A stretch of DNA of 64,000 bases from Pseudomonas profundi (GCF_008638305.1 NZ_VTPZ01000001.1:62001-126000), one strand, 5' to 3'. Shown: positions 8,835-18,341, counted from the first letter of the stretch. The notes: a model not told the origin generated them from the sequence alone. A program made the numbers and translations.

Positions 8835-9659
8835 TTAGTTCAGCTCTGCCGGATCGGGGCCGATGCGCTGGCCACGGTCGAGGGAAGCGATTTGCGCCAG
8901 GTCATCAGCTTCGAGCGCAAAATCGAAGAGATCGAAGTTTTCGCGCATACGCTCAGTGTGGACCGACTTCGGGAAGATCACGAAATCGTTATCGAGGTGC
9001 CAGCGCAGCACGACCTGCGCCGCGGTCTTGCCATGCTTGTCAGCCAGCGCCTTGATCAGCGGGTCGGCAAGGATATCCCCGCCACGCGCTAGCGGGCTCC
9101 AGGCCTCAGTGACAATCCCCTTGGTTGCATGATAGCGGCACAGTTCCGGCTGTTGCAGGTACGGGTGCAACTCGATCTGGTTGACTACCGGAACCTCGCC
9201 GGTCTCGCTGATCAGCAGCTCGAGATCCTGCACACGGAAGTTCGATACGCCGATCGAGGTCACCCGGCCCTCGTCGCGCAGGCGTATGAACGCCTTCCAG
9301 GTGTCGACGAAGTCGCCCCGTTGTGGACAGGGCCAATGGATCAGATAAAGATCGAGCCTGTCGAGCTGCAGCTTGGCCATACTCTCATCGAAGGCCCGCA
9401 AGGTGCTGTCGTAACCCTGCTGGTCGTTCCACAACTTGGTGGTAATGAACAGCTGTTCGCGCGGCAGACCGGCGCTGGCGATCGCGTCGCCCACGCCCTG
9501 CTCGTTCTTGTAAATCGCTGCGGTATCCACGTGCCGGTAGCCGATATCGAAGGCATCGAGCACAGCCTGCCGGGTCTGTTCCGGCGGGATCTGGAACACG
9601 CCGAGGCCGAGCTGGGGGATTTCGTGGCCATTTCCGAAGGCGATGGTGGGGATTGTCAT
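8835..9659 (-). CDS. Aldo/keto reductase, 2,5-diketo-D-gluconate reductase (Dkg)-like
   Basis: 274 residues. Signature motifs in order: GLGVFQIPPEQTRQAVLDAFDIGYRHVDTAAIYKNEQGVGDAI (catalytic Asp and Tyr), FITTKLWND (Lys), LYLIHWP (His), IGVSNF, and the coenzyme-binding VIFPKSV. This matches AKR5-type enzymes such as DkgA/DkgB, which reduce diketogluconate, methylglyoxal and various beta-keto esters. It lies in a block of minus-strand reductases; the true substrate cannot be told from sequence. Confidence 0.9.
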   Translation of the reverse strand: MTIPTIAFGNGHEIPQLGLGVFQIPPEQTRQAVLDAFDIGYRHVDTAAIYKNEQGVGDAIASAGLPREQLFITTKLWNDQQGYDSTLRAFDESMAKLQLDRLDLYLIHWPCPQRGDFVDTWKAFIRLRDEGRVTSIGVSNFRVQDLELLISETGEVPVVNQIELHPYLQQPELCRYHATKGIVTEAWSPLARGGDILADPLIKALADKHGKTAAQVVLRWHLDNDFVIFPKSVHTERMRENFDLFDFALEADDLAQIASLDRGQRIGPDPAELN

Positions 9660-9748
9660 TCAGGACCCTCATGTTAGAACAGATAGTGCGGCAACCAGGC
9701 GGCGACGCGACGCGACGAAACCAGCCGACGAGCGACCCGCGTCGGCAA

Positions 9749-10855
9749 TCAGTCTGAGAGCGTCGGATAATCCGTATAGCCGCGCTCATCGCCGCCATAA
9801 AACGAGCTGGCATCCCACTCGTTAAGCGCAGCGCCTTGCCGGATCCGCTCCGGAAGATCGGGATTGGATATGAACGGTCGACCAAAAGATGCCAGATCAC
9901 ATTGTCCCGCTTCGATACGCTGACGTGCCTCATCACCGGTGTAGTGGCCATTACCGATATAGGGCCCTTTGAAATTTTGGCGGATGGCATCGATGACCGC
10001 CTGGGGCCGCCCTTGCTCCAGGTTGCCCTGGAACGAGTCCTCCACCACTTCTATGTAAGCGATGCCTGCCTCATTGAGACGCTTGGCAAGCGCGCCGTAG
10101 GTTGCAACAGGGTCGGCGTCGCGCATGGCATTGGCGCTGCCGGTGGGACTAACTCGAATACCTGTACGCTCAGCGCCCCATACCCCAACGACCGCTTCGA
10201 CGACCATCATGGGGAAACGCAGGCGGTTCTCTACCGAACCCCCGTATGCATCGGTGCGCTGGTTGCTCTCGCTGCGTAGAAACTGGTCCAGCAGGTAGCC
10301 GTTGGCTGCATGGATCTCTACTCCATCGAAGCCCGCGCGCTGGGCATTCTCTGCGCCGAGCCGGAACTGCTCGACGATACCCGGAATTTCCTCCTCGCTG
10401 AGTGCGCGGGGCTCGGGGATATCGACCATCCCGGATTCAGCGCTGATGTATGTCTGGGCGCCCTCGGGCTTGATGGCCGACGGTGCCACCGGCTTCTCGC
10501 CATTAGGTTGCAGCGAAGGATGAGAAATTCGGCCAACATGCCACAGCTGCAAATGGATTCGCCCTCCCGCCTCGTGCACCGCGCTGGTGACTTTGCGCCA
10601 CCCTTCAACCTGAGCGTCCGAATGAATCCCGGGGGTGAAGGCGTACCCCTTTCCTTGCGGTGAGACCTGAGTCGCCTCGGCGATGATGAGACCCGCCCCG
10701 GCGCGCTGCCGGTAGTACTCAGCGTTGAGGTCGTTTGGCACGTCGCCTGGCTGAGAAGAGCGCGACCGAGTCAATGGCGCCATGACAATTCGGTTGGGCA
10801 GGGTCAGGTCGCCGAGCTGGAAAGTACTAAACAGGATGTCGTTTCGTTCGGCCAT
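9749..10855 (-). CDS. Old Yellow Enzyme-family alkene reductase (NemA-like)
   Basis: 368 residues from the ATG at 10855 (MAERNDILFSTFQLGDLTLPN); an upstream in-frame extension to 10960 lacks support. Family motifs: NRIVMAPLTRSRS, IAEATQVSPQGKGY, LQLWHVGRISHPS, the substrate-binding HAANGYLLDQFLR with the His-Ala-Ala-Asn variant, GSVENRLRFP, and GNGHYTGDEA near the FMN phosphate site. It is an FMN enzyme that reduces activated alkenes, nitro esters and N-ethylmaleimide with NAD(P)H. Neighbouring genes also encode carbonyl and enone reductases. Confidence 0.92.
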   Translation of the reverse strand: MAERNDILFSTFQLGDLTLPNRIVMAPLTRSRSSQPGDVPNDLNAEYYRQRAGAGLIIAEATQVSPQGKGYAFTPGIHSDAQVEGWRKVTSAVHEAGGRIHLQLWHVGRISHPSLQPNGEKPVAPSAIKPEGAQTYISAESGMVDIPEPRALSEEEIPGIVEQFRLGAENAQRAGFDGVEIHAANGYLLDQFLRSESNQRTDAYGGSVENRLRFPMMVVEAVVGVWGAERTGIRVSPTGSANAMRDADPVATYGALAKRLNEAGIAYIEVVEDSFQGNLEQGRPQAVIDAIRQNFKGPYIGNGHYTGDEARQRIEAGQCDLASFGRPFISNPDLPERIRQGAALNEWDASSFYGGDERGYTDYPTLSD

Positions 10856-10996
10856 GGGATGCTTCCTCGGTAGCGGTTTCTCGAAAAGGAGATGAAGCCC
10901 GGTGTATCGAACCTGACACGGCAGCCGGACCTCGAGTTTCATCTGGGTGACGAATGCCATGCCTCGCCCGTTGTTGGCTCTGCGGCATCAGGTTCA

Positions 10997-12016
10997 TCAG
11001 AAGCCTTCCAGCACGATCTTCCCTTTCGCCTTCCCGCTTTCCAGCAGTGCATGGGCGCGAAGAAGATTAGCCGCACCGATTCGCCCGAAATTCTCGCCAA
11101 CGGTCGTGCGCAGGACGCCTGCATCGATCTGCCGCGCTACCTCGTTCAGAATGTTGTGCTGCGCCTGCATATCTTCGGTCTCGTACAAGGACCGCGTGTA
11201 CATCAGCTCCCAGTGCAGCGACAGGCTCTTACGCTTCAGGGGCAGCGCGTCCAGAGTCTCCGGGTCATCTATCAGGCCCAGCCTGCCCTGGGGCTTGAGC
11301 GACTCGACGATCTGCTCGTAATGCCGGTCGGTCTGGGTGAGGCTTGCAACGTAGCTGACCTCGCCGACACCGATGCGCTTGAGCTCTTCGCTGAGCGGCT
11401 TGCTGTGGTCGATCACATGGTGTGCGCCAAGCTCGGTGACCCAGGCCTGGGTTTCGGGCCGGGACGCGGTGCCGACAATGGTCAACCCGGTCAGCTGTCT
11501 GGCCAGCTGCGTTAGGATCGAACCCACCCCTCCCGCAGCGCCGATGATCAGCAGCGTTTGGCCTCGGTCAGTGGTATCCCGCGCGACACCCAGACGATCG
11601 AACAGCAGCTCCCAGGCGGTCAGAGACGTCAGCGGCATTGCGGCAGCCTGGGCGAAATTCAGGGACTCGGGCATGAAACCGGCGATGCGTTCATCGACCA
11701 GTTGCAGCTCGCTGTTGCTGCCGGGGCGGATCAACGACCCGGCGTACCAGACCTTGTCGCCCGGCTTGAATGATGTGACGTCCGACCCGACCGCTTTGAC
11801 TACGCCAGCTGCGTCCCAGCCAAGAATCCGCGGCTGGCTTTCGTCTTCATGCGGTACGTAGCCCTGCCGCACCTTGGTGTCGACGGGATTGACCGATACG
11901 GCTTTGACTTCCACGAGCAGGTCGCGCAGGCCTGGCGACGGTTCAGGGACGTCAATTTCCACCAGGGCGTCTGGATGATCAACAGGCAAGCATTTGAAGT
12001 GTGCGATGGCTTTCAT
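10997..12016 (-). CDS. Zinc-type alcohol dehydrogenase-like / quinone oxidoreductase (MDR family)
   Basis: 339 residues from the ATG at 12016 (MKAIAHFKCLPVDHPDAL). MDR fold: substrate domain with SVNPVDTKVRQG and ILGWDAAGVVKAVGSDV, then the nucleotide-binding motif LLIIGAAGGVGSILTQLA. The structural Cys residues of true zinc alcohol dehydrogenases are lacking, so it is probably a zinc-independent NADPH:enone/quinone reductase (often annotated as ZADH1-like). It lies 10 nt downstream of the ABM-domain gene, which suggests a shared transcript. Confidence 0.88.
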   Translation of the reverse strand: MKAIAHFKCLPVDHPDALVEIDVPEPSPGLRDLLVEVKAVSVNPVDTKVRQGYVPHEDESQPRILGWDAAGVVKAVGSDVTSFKPGDKVWYAGSLIRPGSNSELQLVDERIAGFMPESLNFAQAAAMPLTSLTAWELLFDRLGVARDTTDRGQTLLIIGAAGGVGSILTQLARQLTGLTIVGTASRPETQAWVTELGAHHVIDHSKPLSEELKRIGVGEVSYVASLTQTDRHYEQIVESLKPQGRLGLIDDPETLDALPLKRKSLSLHWELMYTRSLYETEDMQAQHNILNEVARQIDAGVLRTTVGENFGRIGAANLLRAHALLESGKAKGKIVLEGF

Positions 12017-12026
12017 CTGGCGTTCC

Positions 12027-12320
12027 TCAAGAGAGACGGTACATTTTGGTGATGGAGAACTTTTCGGCGGCGTGTTCGATGGCTGGCAGAGCCGCCTGGA
12101 AATGCGCCGTCGCTTCATGTGCGTTCAGCGCAGCTTCGTCTCGCCACTGCTCGATCATGTGGAAGGTGCGCGACTGCTCGGCATCACGGTGAAAGTCGTA
12201 CTGAATGCAGGCTTCCTCCGCTCGACTGGGGCCTTGCAGGCCTCGCAGCGTTTGCTCCAATTCGGTTTCGAAGCCGTCCTTGGCGACCAGCGTGGCGACC
12301 ACGGTGAGAGGGGTTGTCAT
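12027..12320 (-). CDS. ABM-domain (antibiotic biosynthesis monooxygenase-type, YgiN-like) protein
   Basis: 97 residues of compact ferredoxin-like alpha/beta fold: TVVATLVAKDGFETELEQTLRGL, CIQYDFHRDAEQSRTFHMIEQWRDEAALNAHEATAHFQAAL. The pattern with the central FHMIEQWRDEAALNAH is typical for putative quinol monooxygenases. These small cofactorless enzymes oxidise quinols or act as sensors. It lies between two quinone-reductase-type genes, which fits a quinone/quinol cycle, but the activity is inferred. Confidence 0.88.
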   Translation of the reverse strand: MTTPLTVVATLVAKDGFETELEQTLRGLQGPSRAEEACIQYDFHRDAEQSRTFHMIEQWRDEAALNAHEATAHFQAALPAIEHAAEKFSITKMYRLS

Positions 12321-12409
12321 GCAAGCTCCTGTTTGGTTGAAAATGCGAAAGCGCTACTCGACCGACCTAGGGCCAAAAATCGGCCGCCGATGTCGGTCGT
12401 GTGCGCAAC

Positions 12410-13399
12410 TCAAAGGGTCACGACCAGTTTCCCTACCTGAGCATTGGACTCCATATAGCGGTGGGCCTCGGCCATATCCTCGAACGCAAAGGTACGATCG
12501 ATCACCGGCCGCAGTTTCCCCGAAGCGAGCCCCTCGTTTATGAAGGCCTTCGCCCGCTCCAGCTTCGCGTCGTCTCCAGTGATCTCGAACAACTGATAGC
12601 CTTTCAGCGTCAGATGTTTGCCGAGCAGGTCCATGACCGAGACGGGGATATCGCGGCTATCCAGCGCACCGTACTGGAAAAAGATGCCATGGTTGGCCAG
12701 CACCTTGAGGATCTGCGCTACTTCCGGTCCGCCAACCGGGTCGAAGGCCATGCGGGCGCCCTGCCCGCCAGTGATAGCCGTGACCTCCTTGACGAGATCT
12801 TGCTCCTGGGTCGCGATGACTGCTGCCGCGCCTGCCTCTAGCAGGGCCTGACGCTTGTCACCAGTGCGGGTTAGCGCCACAGGGGTCGCGCCCACCATGT
12901 TGGCTATCTGAATCGCAGCCAGCCCCACACTGCTGGACGCAGCACGAATCAGCACAACCTCGCCCGCCTGCAACGCGCCTAGTTCAATCAAGGCGCCGTA
13001 CGCCGTCACGAACTGCATCCAGGTCGCCGCTGCCTCGGCGAACGAGAGCGCTTCAGGATGCTTCACCACGGCCCGTGCCGGTGCGTTGACCAGCTCCCCG
13101 TACAGACCGTACTCGGCAAAGGAAAAGGCCGGAACGACACTCACTGCATCGCCGACAGCGAAGTGGGTCACGCCGGGACCGACCTGTTCCACCGTGCCCG
13201 CAGCCTCATAGCCGAGCATCGCTGGAAACTGCGGTTCGATGACGTACTGTCCTGTGCGGTACATCACTTCGGCCCGGTTGATGCCGAGCGCCTTCACACG
13301 GATTTGTATCTCGCCCGAGCCGGGCGCAGGCACGTCGACCTCGTCGATCTGGAGTACTTCTGGACCACCGGTACGATGGAAGCGTATGACGCGAGACAT
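12410..13399 (-). CDS. NADPH:quinone reductase-like zinc-independent dehydrogenase (MDR family)
   Basis: 329 residues. It starts MSRVIRFHRTGGPEVLQIDEVDVPAPGSGEIQIRV, has GINRAEVMYRTGQY and LGYEAAGTVEQVGPGV, and a Rossmann motif IRAASSSVGLAAIQIANMVGA. This is the quinone-oxidoreductase (Qor/zeta-crystallin-like) branch of the MDR superfamily. Length is normal. It lies between the ABM gene and the MITE-disrupted luciferase-type gene, in the same direction. Confidence 0.88.
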   Translation of the reverse strand: MSRVIRFHRTGGPEVLQIDEVDVPAPGSGEIQIRVKALGINRAEVMYRTGQYVIEPQFPAMLGYEAAGTVEQVGPGVTHFAVGDAVSVVPAFSFAEYGLYGELVNAPARAVVKHPEALSFAEAAATWMQFVTAYGALIELGALQAGEVVLIRAASSSVGLAAIQIANMVGATPVALTRTGDKRQALLEAGAAAVIATQEQDLVKEVTAITGGQGARMAFDPVGGPEVAQILKVLANHGIFFQYGALDSRDIPVSVMDLLGKHLTLKGYQLFEITGDDAKLERAKAFINEGLASGKLRPVIDRTFAFEDMAEAHRYMESNAQVGKLVVTL

Positions 13400-13441
13400 A
13401 AAATGCCCTCTGTTGAAAAGTCGTTGTGTTGTCAGGCGGCG

Positions 13442-14561
13442 TCAGGCGAAGAGCGGAAGCACGTGCTCCCCCAGTTCCTGAATTGTGTCCTTCACTGATC
13501 CAGGCTGTGTAAAAACGCAGACGTCTTTCTAATGTATGCGCTCCTACGTGAAATCTGTAAGCGCTCGGTTAGCCAGCAGACCTAGATTTTGCGTAGGAGC
13601 GTAGTATTCGCATTGATTTGGACTGCTACGCTTGATCAAAAGAGTTTTTACACAGTCTCGATCGATGGGAGACGCGCATGTTCAAGGCAACGTGCGAGAC
13701 GCCCTGATCGCGCTGGGCCCGCCATAGATCAATAAGCGCCTTGCGCCCGCCGCGGACGCCTTGCCCCCAATTCAGCGGCGCATTTGGATCGCTATCCAGT
13801 TCGAAAAACGTGCCATAGCCGTACGGCTTGAATGTCTCCGGCCCGCAGGCTGACCGCCACGTCTGGATGACATCGGGCAGGCGTGCCAGGTTGCTCTGAT
13901 GCCAGATCCAGCCATCCAGGTTCTGCGCTAGCCAGGAAATCTCCTGACCGCACCGACCGACAGCCACCATCGGCAAGCGGGCGTGATGAGCTTTGGGTAT
14001 CAGATCCAGAGAACCATCCAGGGAGCCAAAGTGGCTCGACTCATAGACGGGGAATGACTCGTTGGCGAGGACCTGGATCAAGGAGCAGGCATCGCGAAAG
14101 AGGTCAGCGCGCTGCTCGAAATCGATCCCGAATGCGGGATACTCCGACGGCCGATCTCCGGTGGACACACCCAGCAGAAACCGACCGTTCGAGAGCTGAT
14201 CGACTGACAGCGCCTGCTTGGCAACGGCAATCGGATCACGCAGCGGCAGGATCATCCCGGCGGTGCCGATAGCAATGCGCTGCGTGACAGCGGCAAGCCA
14301 GCCTGCGTACACCATGGGATCGTAGATCTGGGCCACATCACCGAAAGCGGGATCACGGAATGGCACATCGCGCAGCCAGAACGCTGCGAAACCCGAGTCG
14401 TCTGCCTGTTTCGCCAGCGAGGCGTGTCCTTCCATAGTGGGCGTGTCGCTCAGCGGATGCCCCTCGAGCGGTGCCAGCAGCCCGAAGGTCAGCTTGTCCG
14501 GGCGGAAGACCTCGCTGAACACGCCTTCAGGTGTGTCGGTGGGTTGCGGAGCTCTAGACAT
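13442..14561 (-). pseudogene. LLM-class (luciferase-like) flavin-dependent oxidoreductase split by a MITE
   Basis: The main part (14561 down to 13656) encodes a TIM-barrel flavin monooxygenase: DKLTFGLLAPLEGHPLSD, FAAFWLRDVPFRDP, GTAGMILPLRDPIAVAKQALSVDQLSNGRFLLGVSTGDRPSEY. After NMRVSHRSR the frame enters a 151-bp element and ends with ten foreign residues. On the far side (13442-13504) lies the missing tail PGSVKDTIQELGEHVLPLFA followed by a stop. Removing exactly 13505-13655 restores one frame. The truncated product lacks only about 20 C-terminal residues and could retain activity. Confidence 0.85.
13505..13655. mobile_element. 151-bp MITE/REP-like element inside the LLM gene
   Basis: Perfect 12-bp terminal inverted repeats (CTGTGTAAAAAC / GTTTTTACACAG). 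A second internal inverted repeat, CGCTCCTACG at 13539 and CGTAGGAGCG at 13592, has the GTAGGAGC core seen in Pseudomonas REP sequences. It carries no gene. No target duplication flanks it. Its exact removal restores the luciferase-type gene. Confidence 0.75.
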
Positions 14562-14795
14562 AACCTACCTCTCTGCTTGAAACATCCAGTCGAACATGCC
14601 CGATGGCTGGTACCGTGGCCTTGGGGTCAACGGCTGACCCGGCGACAGCGTCAAGATCGTCTGCACCTATTCTTCAGCAGCCGCAGAGCATGATAAATGC
14701 GCAGCTGGAGACAAGACTGTTATGCTTTTACGCAACAATCTCGCCGCGGCCCGGCTCGAATCTAATAAAACCGAATACCTGAACGAGGACGTCCC

Positions 14796-15710
14796 GTGGA
14801 GCTGCTCCAGTCAATGCAACTTTTCGTGCGATTAGCCGAATTGGGCAGTTTCACCCGTGCGGCAGACGCCATGCGCGTCGGACGTCCTCAAGTCACGCGA
14901 GCGATTCAGGAGCTGGAGGCCTCCTTGGGCGTACGCCTGTTTCAACGCACGACCCGCAAGGTGCGGCTGACCAATGAAGGGGAGCGGTTCTACGAACGAG
15001 CAAAGCAGATTCTCGGCGACGTCGCTGAGGCGACGTCCATGTTCGGTCACCCAGACGCAAGCATGCGCGGGCGGCTACGCGTTGACATTCCAACCGCATT
15101 CGCTCAACCGGGGCTCATCGCGAGCCTGCGGAAATTTACCACCTGCTATCCGGATATCGAGCTTACACTCGGCGTGACGGACCGGACCGTTGATCTCGTA
15201 GCGGAAGGCGTGGACTGTGTATTGCGCATTGGCGAGCTGCCCGATTCCAGTCTCGTAGCCCGACGAATCGGTCGAGCGATCATGATCACTTGCGCTTCAC
15301 CACGCTATTTGAAGGAACACGGCGAGCCGGTGAACCTCGACGACCTGCGTGCACACGGCGGAGTAACGTTTTTATCAGGGCAAAACAAGCGGTCGCTGCC
15401 CTGGCAGTTTCTCAATGAAGGTAGCGAGCAAACATACGTGAGCAGCTACGGCATCAGCGTCAACGAGTCAAATGCTTATGTTGAATGCGGTGTGGCCGGG
15501 TTCGGCATTCTCCAGGCACCTGGCATCACACTTGACCGCTATCTCGCAGACGGGTCGTTGATCGAAGTGCTACGACCTTATCGTCCTCGCCCTCGGCCGG
15601 TCTCAATACTGTATCCCAGCAGGTCCCATCTGGCGCCGCAGGTACACGCCTTCATCGACTGGGTAAGCGAGCAGTTTCCGGTGCTCTATACTGGCTGGCT
15701 GGAAGACTGA
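14796..15710 (+). CDS. LysR-family transcriptional regulator
   Basis: 304 residues. N-terminal winged helix: MELLQSMQLFVRLAELGSFTRAADAMRVGRPQVTRAIQELEASLGVRLFQRTTRKVRLTNEG. The C-terminal effector domain contains GRLRVDIPTAFAQPGLIASL and GILQAPG. It diverges from the luciferase-type gene across a 234-bp gap, the usual arrangement for a LysR regulator of the adjacent operon. It therefore probably controls the oxidoreductase block at 7.8-14.6 kb, with an electrophilic substrate as inducer (inference). Confidence 0.92.
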   Translation: MELLQSMQLFVRLAELGSFTRAADAMRVGRPQVTRAIQELEASLGVRLFQRTTRKVRLTNEGERFYERAKQILGDVAEATSMFGHPDASMRGRLRVDIPTAFAQPGLIASLRKFTTCYPDIELTLGVTDRTVDLVAEGVDCVLRIGELPDSSLVARRIGRAIMITCASPRYLKEHGEPVNLDDLRAHGGVTFLSGQNKRSLPWQFLNEGSEQTYVSSYGISVNESNAYVECGVAGFGILQAPGITLDRYLADGSLIEVLRPYRPRPRPVSILYPSRSHLAPQVHAFIDWVSEQFPVLYTGWLED

Positions 15711-16030
15711 GCGGTCTGGCCAATTTAAAACATCGTTCTGGCTAGGGGACCGCGCCCTTCCCTGCCTCGGCTGATCGAGCTCCAACGCGTCGCGGAGCGG
15801 ATGCGCAGGCCAAGACGCAGCGAGACAAGTATCGCTTCGAGCCCAGTATTGTTTTTGCAGACTGAGGCAGCAGCTAACGGCCAAAAAAGCGGTCGCTCGG
15901 CTATGGCCGCGTTCGACCACGGATTCAACTGGTGAACGCAGCATACTAAAACCTGCGTAACCCGGGGGAGTGTTGCAGACGATGCGCTGCGCGACGTTTC
16001 AGAAGCCCCTACCCCACCTGACCTACCTCA
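15711..16030. other. Intergenic region, no gene seen
   Basis: About 320 bp between the convergent LysR and MFS genes. Frames are short and without motifs; no clear terminator hairpin was identified. Confidence 0.5.
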
Positions 16031-17179
16031 TCAGGCGTACTTTGGGTTCGCCAGGCCCAGCCGAAGACGAATAGTCCGGCGGCGGCCGGCGCTGACGGCC
16101 AGTCCCCCCAACCAGGGTCCGAGAGCATTGGAGAGGTTGAAAGCGGCGTGATTCGAAGCCGCTGCGAGTGTCTGGGCACCCATCGCCACGTCCATCAGGT
16201 GGATCTGCAGGGCCGGTGCCAGCGCAATCATGGTTCCCACGAAGAACGCTGCCAATAGCATGCTCCAGAGCGACTGCGCCGCCAGCGGAAACGCCAACAG
16301 GACAACCGTACTCCAGATCAGGATCAAGGCCACCGCTCTAAATTGGAAGCGATCGAACAGCCAGCCACCGGCGAGGTTGCCGACGATGCCGCCGAAACCG
16401 AAAGCGATGAGAGCCACGGGAATCCAGCCGGGATCGGCGTCGGTCACTTCCAACAGAGTCGGTGCCAGATAGCTGAAAACGCAGAACATTCCGGCGAAGC
16501 CGATCGAACCAATGCCTAGAGCCAGCCAGACCTGGGGGCGGTTAAAGGCTCTGATCTCCCGGCGTGGATCGCTGCGTTCCTCCTGACGGTCGAGCGGCAT
16601 GAAACGTGCCACCAACGCCATCGTAAGCACGGCAATAATCCCGACAGCTGTGAAGGCATGCCGCCAATCGATCAGTTGCCCAAGCCAAGTTGCCAATGGA
16701 TTGCCTATCAGCAACGCGATGGTGAGCCCCATCATCACCCTGCTCACCGCTTTGGCACGCTGGTTCGGAGGTGCCATCGTGGCCGCCGCCAGCATCGCCA
16801 CACCAAAGTAGGCGCCGTGGGGCAATCCAGCGATGAACCGAAACAGTATGAGCGAGCCGTAACCCGGCGCCATAGCGCTGGCAAAATTTCCGGCGGCGAA
16901 GAAGCCCATCAGCAGCACCAGCAAATGCTTACGGAGCAGCCGGGCGCCGAGCACTGCCAAGACCGGTGCGCCCACTACCACGCCGAGCGCGTAGGCGCTG
17001 ATCAAATGCCCGACCTGCGGCTCGCTGATGCCTAGGTCGTGCGCGACGTTGGGCATGAGGCCCATAATGGCGAACTCGCCAGCCCCGATGCCGAAGGCGC
17101 CCATAGCCAGAGCCAGTTCGATCATCAGGATTGCTCTGGGCGATAGTGATCCTGCGTCTGCTGTGGCGTTATCCGCCAT
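16031..17179 (-). CDS. MFS transporter (AraJ/arabinose-efflux-permease type)
   Basis: 382 residues from the ATG at 17179, which has GAGG 6-9 nt upstream. Twelve hydrophobic helices are visible, starting LMIELALAMGAFGIGAGEFAIMGLMPNVAHDLGISEPQVGHLISAYALGVVVGAPVLAVLGARL, the DHA1 AraJ/PbuE signature. It is an inner-membrane proton-driven exporter of unknown substrate. The gene follows the oxidoreductase cluster on the same strand as its reductases but is separated by the LysR gene. Confidence 0.88.
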   Translation of the reverse strand: MADNATADAGSLSPRAILMIELALAMGAFGIGAGEFAIMGLMPNVAHDLGISEPQVGHLISAYALGVVVGAPVLAVLGARLLRKHLLVLLMGFFAAGNFASAMAPGYGSLILFRFIAGLPHGAYFGVAMLAAATMAPPNQRAKAVSRVMMGLTIALLIGNPLATWLGQLIDWRHAFTAVGIIAVLTMALVARFMPLDRQEERSDPRREIRAFNRPQVWLALGIGSIGFAGMFCVFSYLAPTLLEVTDADPGWIPVALIAFGFGGIVGNLAGGWLFDRFQFRAVALILIWSTVVLLAFPLAAQSLWSMLLAAFFVGTMIALAPALQIHLMDVAMGAQTLAAASNHAAFNLSNALGPWLGGLAVSAGRRRTIRLRLGLANPKYA

Positions 17180-17552
17180 GTTTAACCTCAAATATGGATA
17201 AAAAAGGAAAAGACCACTGCCTGTCCGCCGCAGGAGGCTGCTTAGCCCATGCGGCCGATATCGAAACAACATCTCAAGGCTTTCGAGCGAGGCGACAGTA
17301 GCTCTGTATGTACCCTGTCGGAGCGACAGGGCAATTCTTCGGAGTCTTGGCAAGCTGCGCCAAGATCGTAACGAGGCGACATTTTAACGGCATTCGCGGC
17401 GGGCCTGATAGTCCCGCTCGGGATTTCAAGCTGTACCTGGCGTTGGCCGCTCGGGCCGACAGCTTGCGCGTTTACCCTTTGTCGCTGCACCGACGGTGCC
17501 GGGCTGGGACTCGTCACAGGTTGGATATGCGTATGGTGCCGAGAGGAGGTAC
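17180..17552. other. Intergenic/decayed region
   Basis: About 370 bp between the MFS gene and a porin fragment. No frame with recognisable motifs was found; the right part may be decayed porin sequence. Confidence 0.45.
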
Positions 17553-17896
17553 TTATGCGAGGTTCGCGTCAAACAGGCCGCTGTAGACAACCCCGATATT
17601 CTGAAAACTATCGATGCTGCTGGTGTCTTTATCATGGAACGTGAAATTGGCGAAAGCATGGATGCCACGGGAGGCGTCGCTTCGCGAGCCGTAAGCTGCT
17701 GCCGACCCATTACCCACCAACCACTTTTACTGCTGCGTGACTTGAACGCCAGTCCGGTCACCCCGTGCGGGCGGCTATCTATATCCTGGTATACATCGTC
17801 GGCGCTCGCACTGCTGTGGTAATAGCCCAGTCGATATTCGCCAGGTAACGCCTGGACAGATACCGCCGGCTTCCAGATAAGCTCGACCGGAACCAA
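17553..17896 (-). pseudogene. Fragment of an OprB-like carbohydrate porin
   Basis: Internal piece of a beta-barrel porin: VPVELIWKPAV, LPGEYRLGYYHSSASADDVYQDI, GLAFKSRSSKSGWWVM, then after a frameshift DASRGIHAFANFTFHDKDT and NIGVVYSGLFDAN, ending at TAA. This pattern of PGEYRxGYY followed by AFKSxSSKxGWW resembles OprB-family porins. Both ends are missing and the 5' edge abuts a LysR fragment on the opposite strand, so it is a deletion remnant. Confidence 0.55.
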
Positions 17897-17897
17897 G

Positions 17898-18308
17898 GCT
17901 TTGGTCGCGGCGCCCTCCTATCTGTCGCGCTACGGCACGCCCGTCCACGCTGCCGACCTGAGCGCCCATGTCTGCCTGCGCTACCGTTTTCCAAGTAGCG
18001 GAAAACTCTCGTCCTGGCCATTAATCGAGCAGGGGCAACCATCCTCCGCCGAAATACCGGAATCAGTCATCGCCAACGCGACCGGGGCCTTGCATGCCAT
18101 GGCCGAAGCAGGCGTAGGCATTGCGCTATTACCGGAAGTCATCATCGCTGACGCCCTCGCGGACGGGCGACTGGTCAAGGTGCTGGAAAAGCAGGTGCAA
18201 GATCAGCGCAACGTCCGCCTGCTATGGCCATCGGGACGCCAGTCTCTACCCAAGGTCAGGGCCTTCGTCGACTTCATGGTGGATCGGCTGGGTACACCGG
18301 ATGCGTGA
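17898..18308 (+). pseudogene. C-terminal fragment of a LysR-family regulator
   Basis: About 135 residues homologous only to the effector-binding half of LysR proteins: LVAAPSYLSRYGTPVHAADLSAHVCLRY, then AMAEAGVGIALLPEVIIADALADGRLVKVL and RAFVDFMVDRL. The N-terminal helix-turn-helix is missing; upstream DNA is the porin fragment. It is a remnant, not a functional regulator. It lies just 3' of selC. Confidence 0.8.
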
Positions 18309-18341
18309 AAATCCTCTTGCGGCACTGATCGCAGCGATAAA

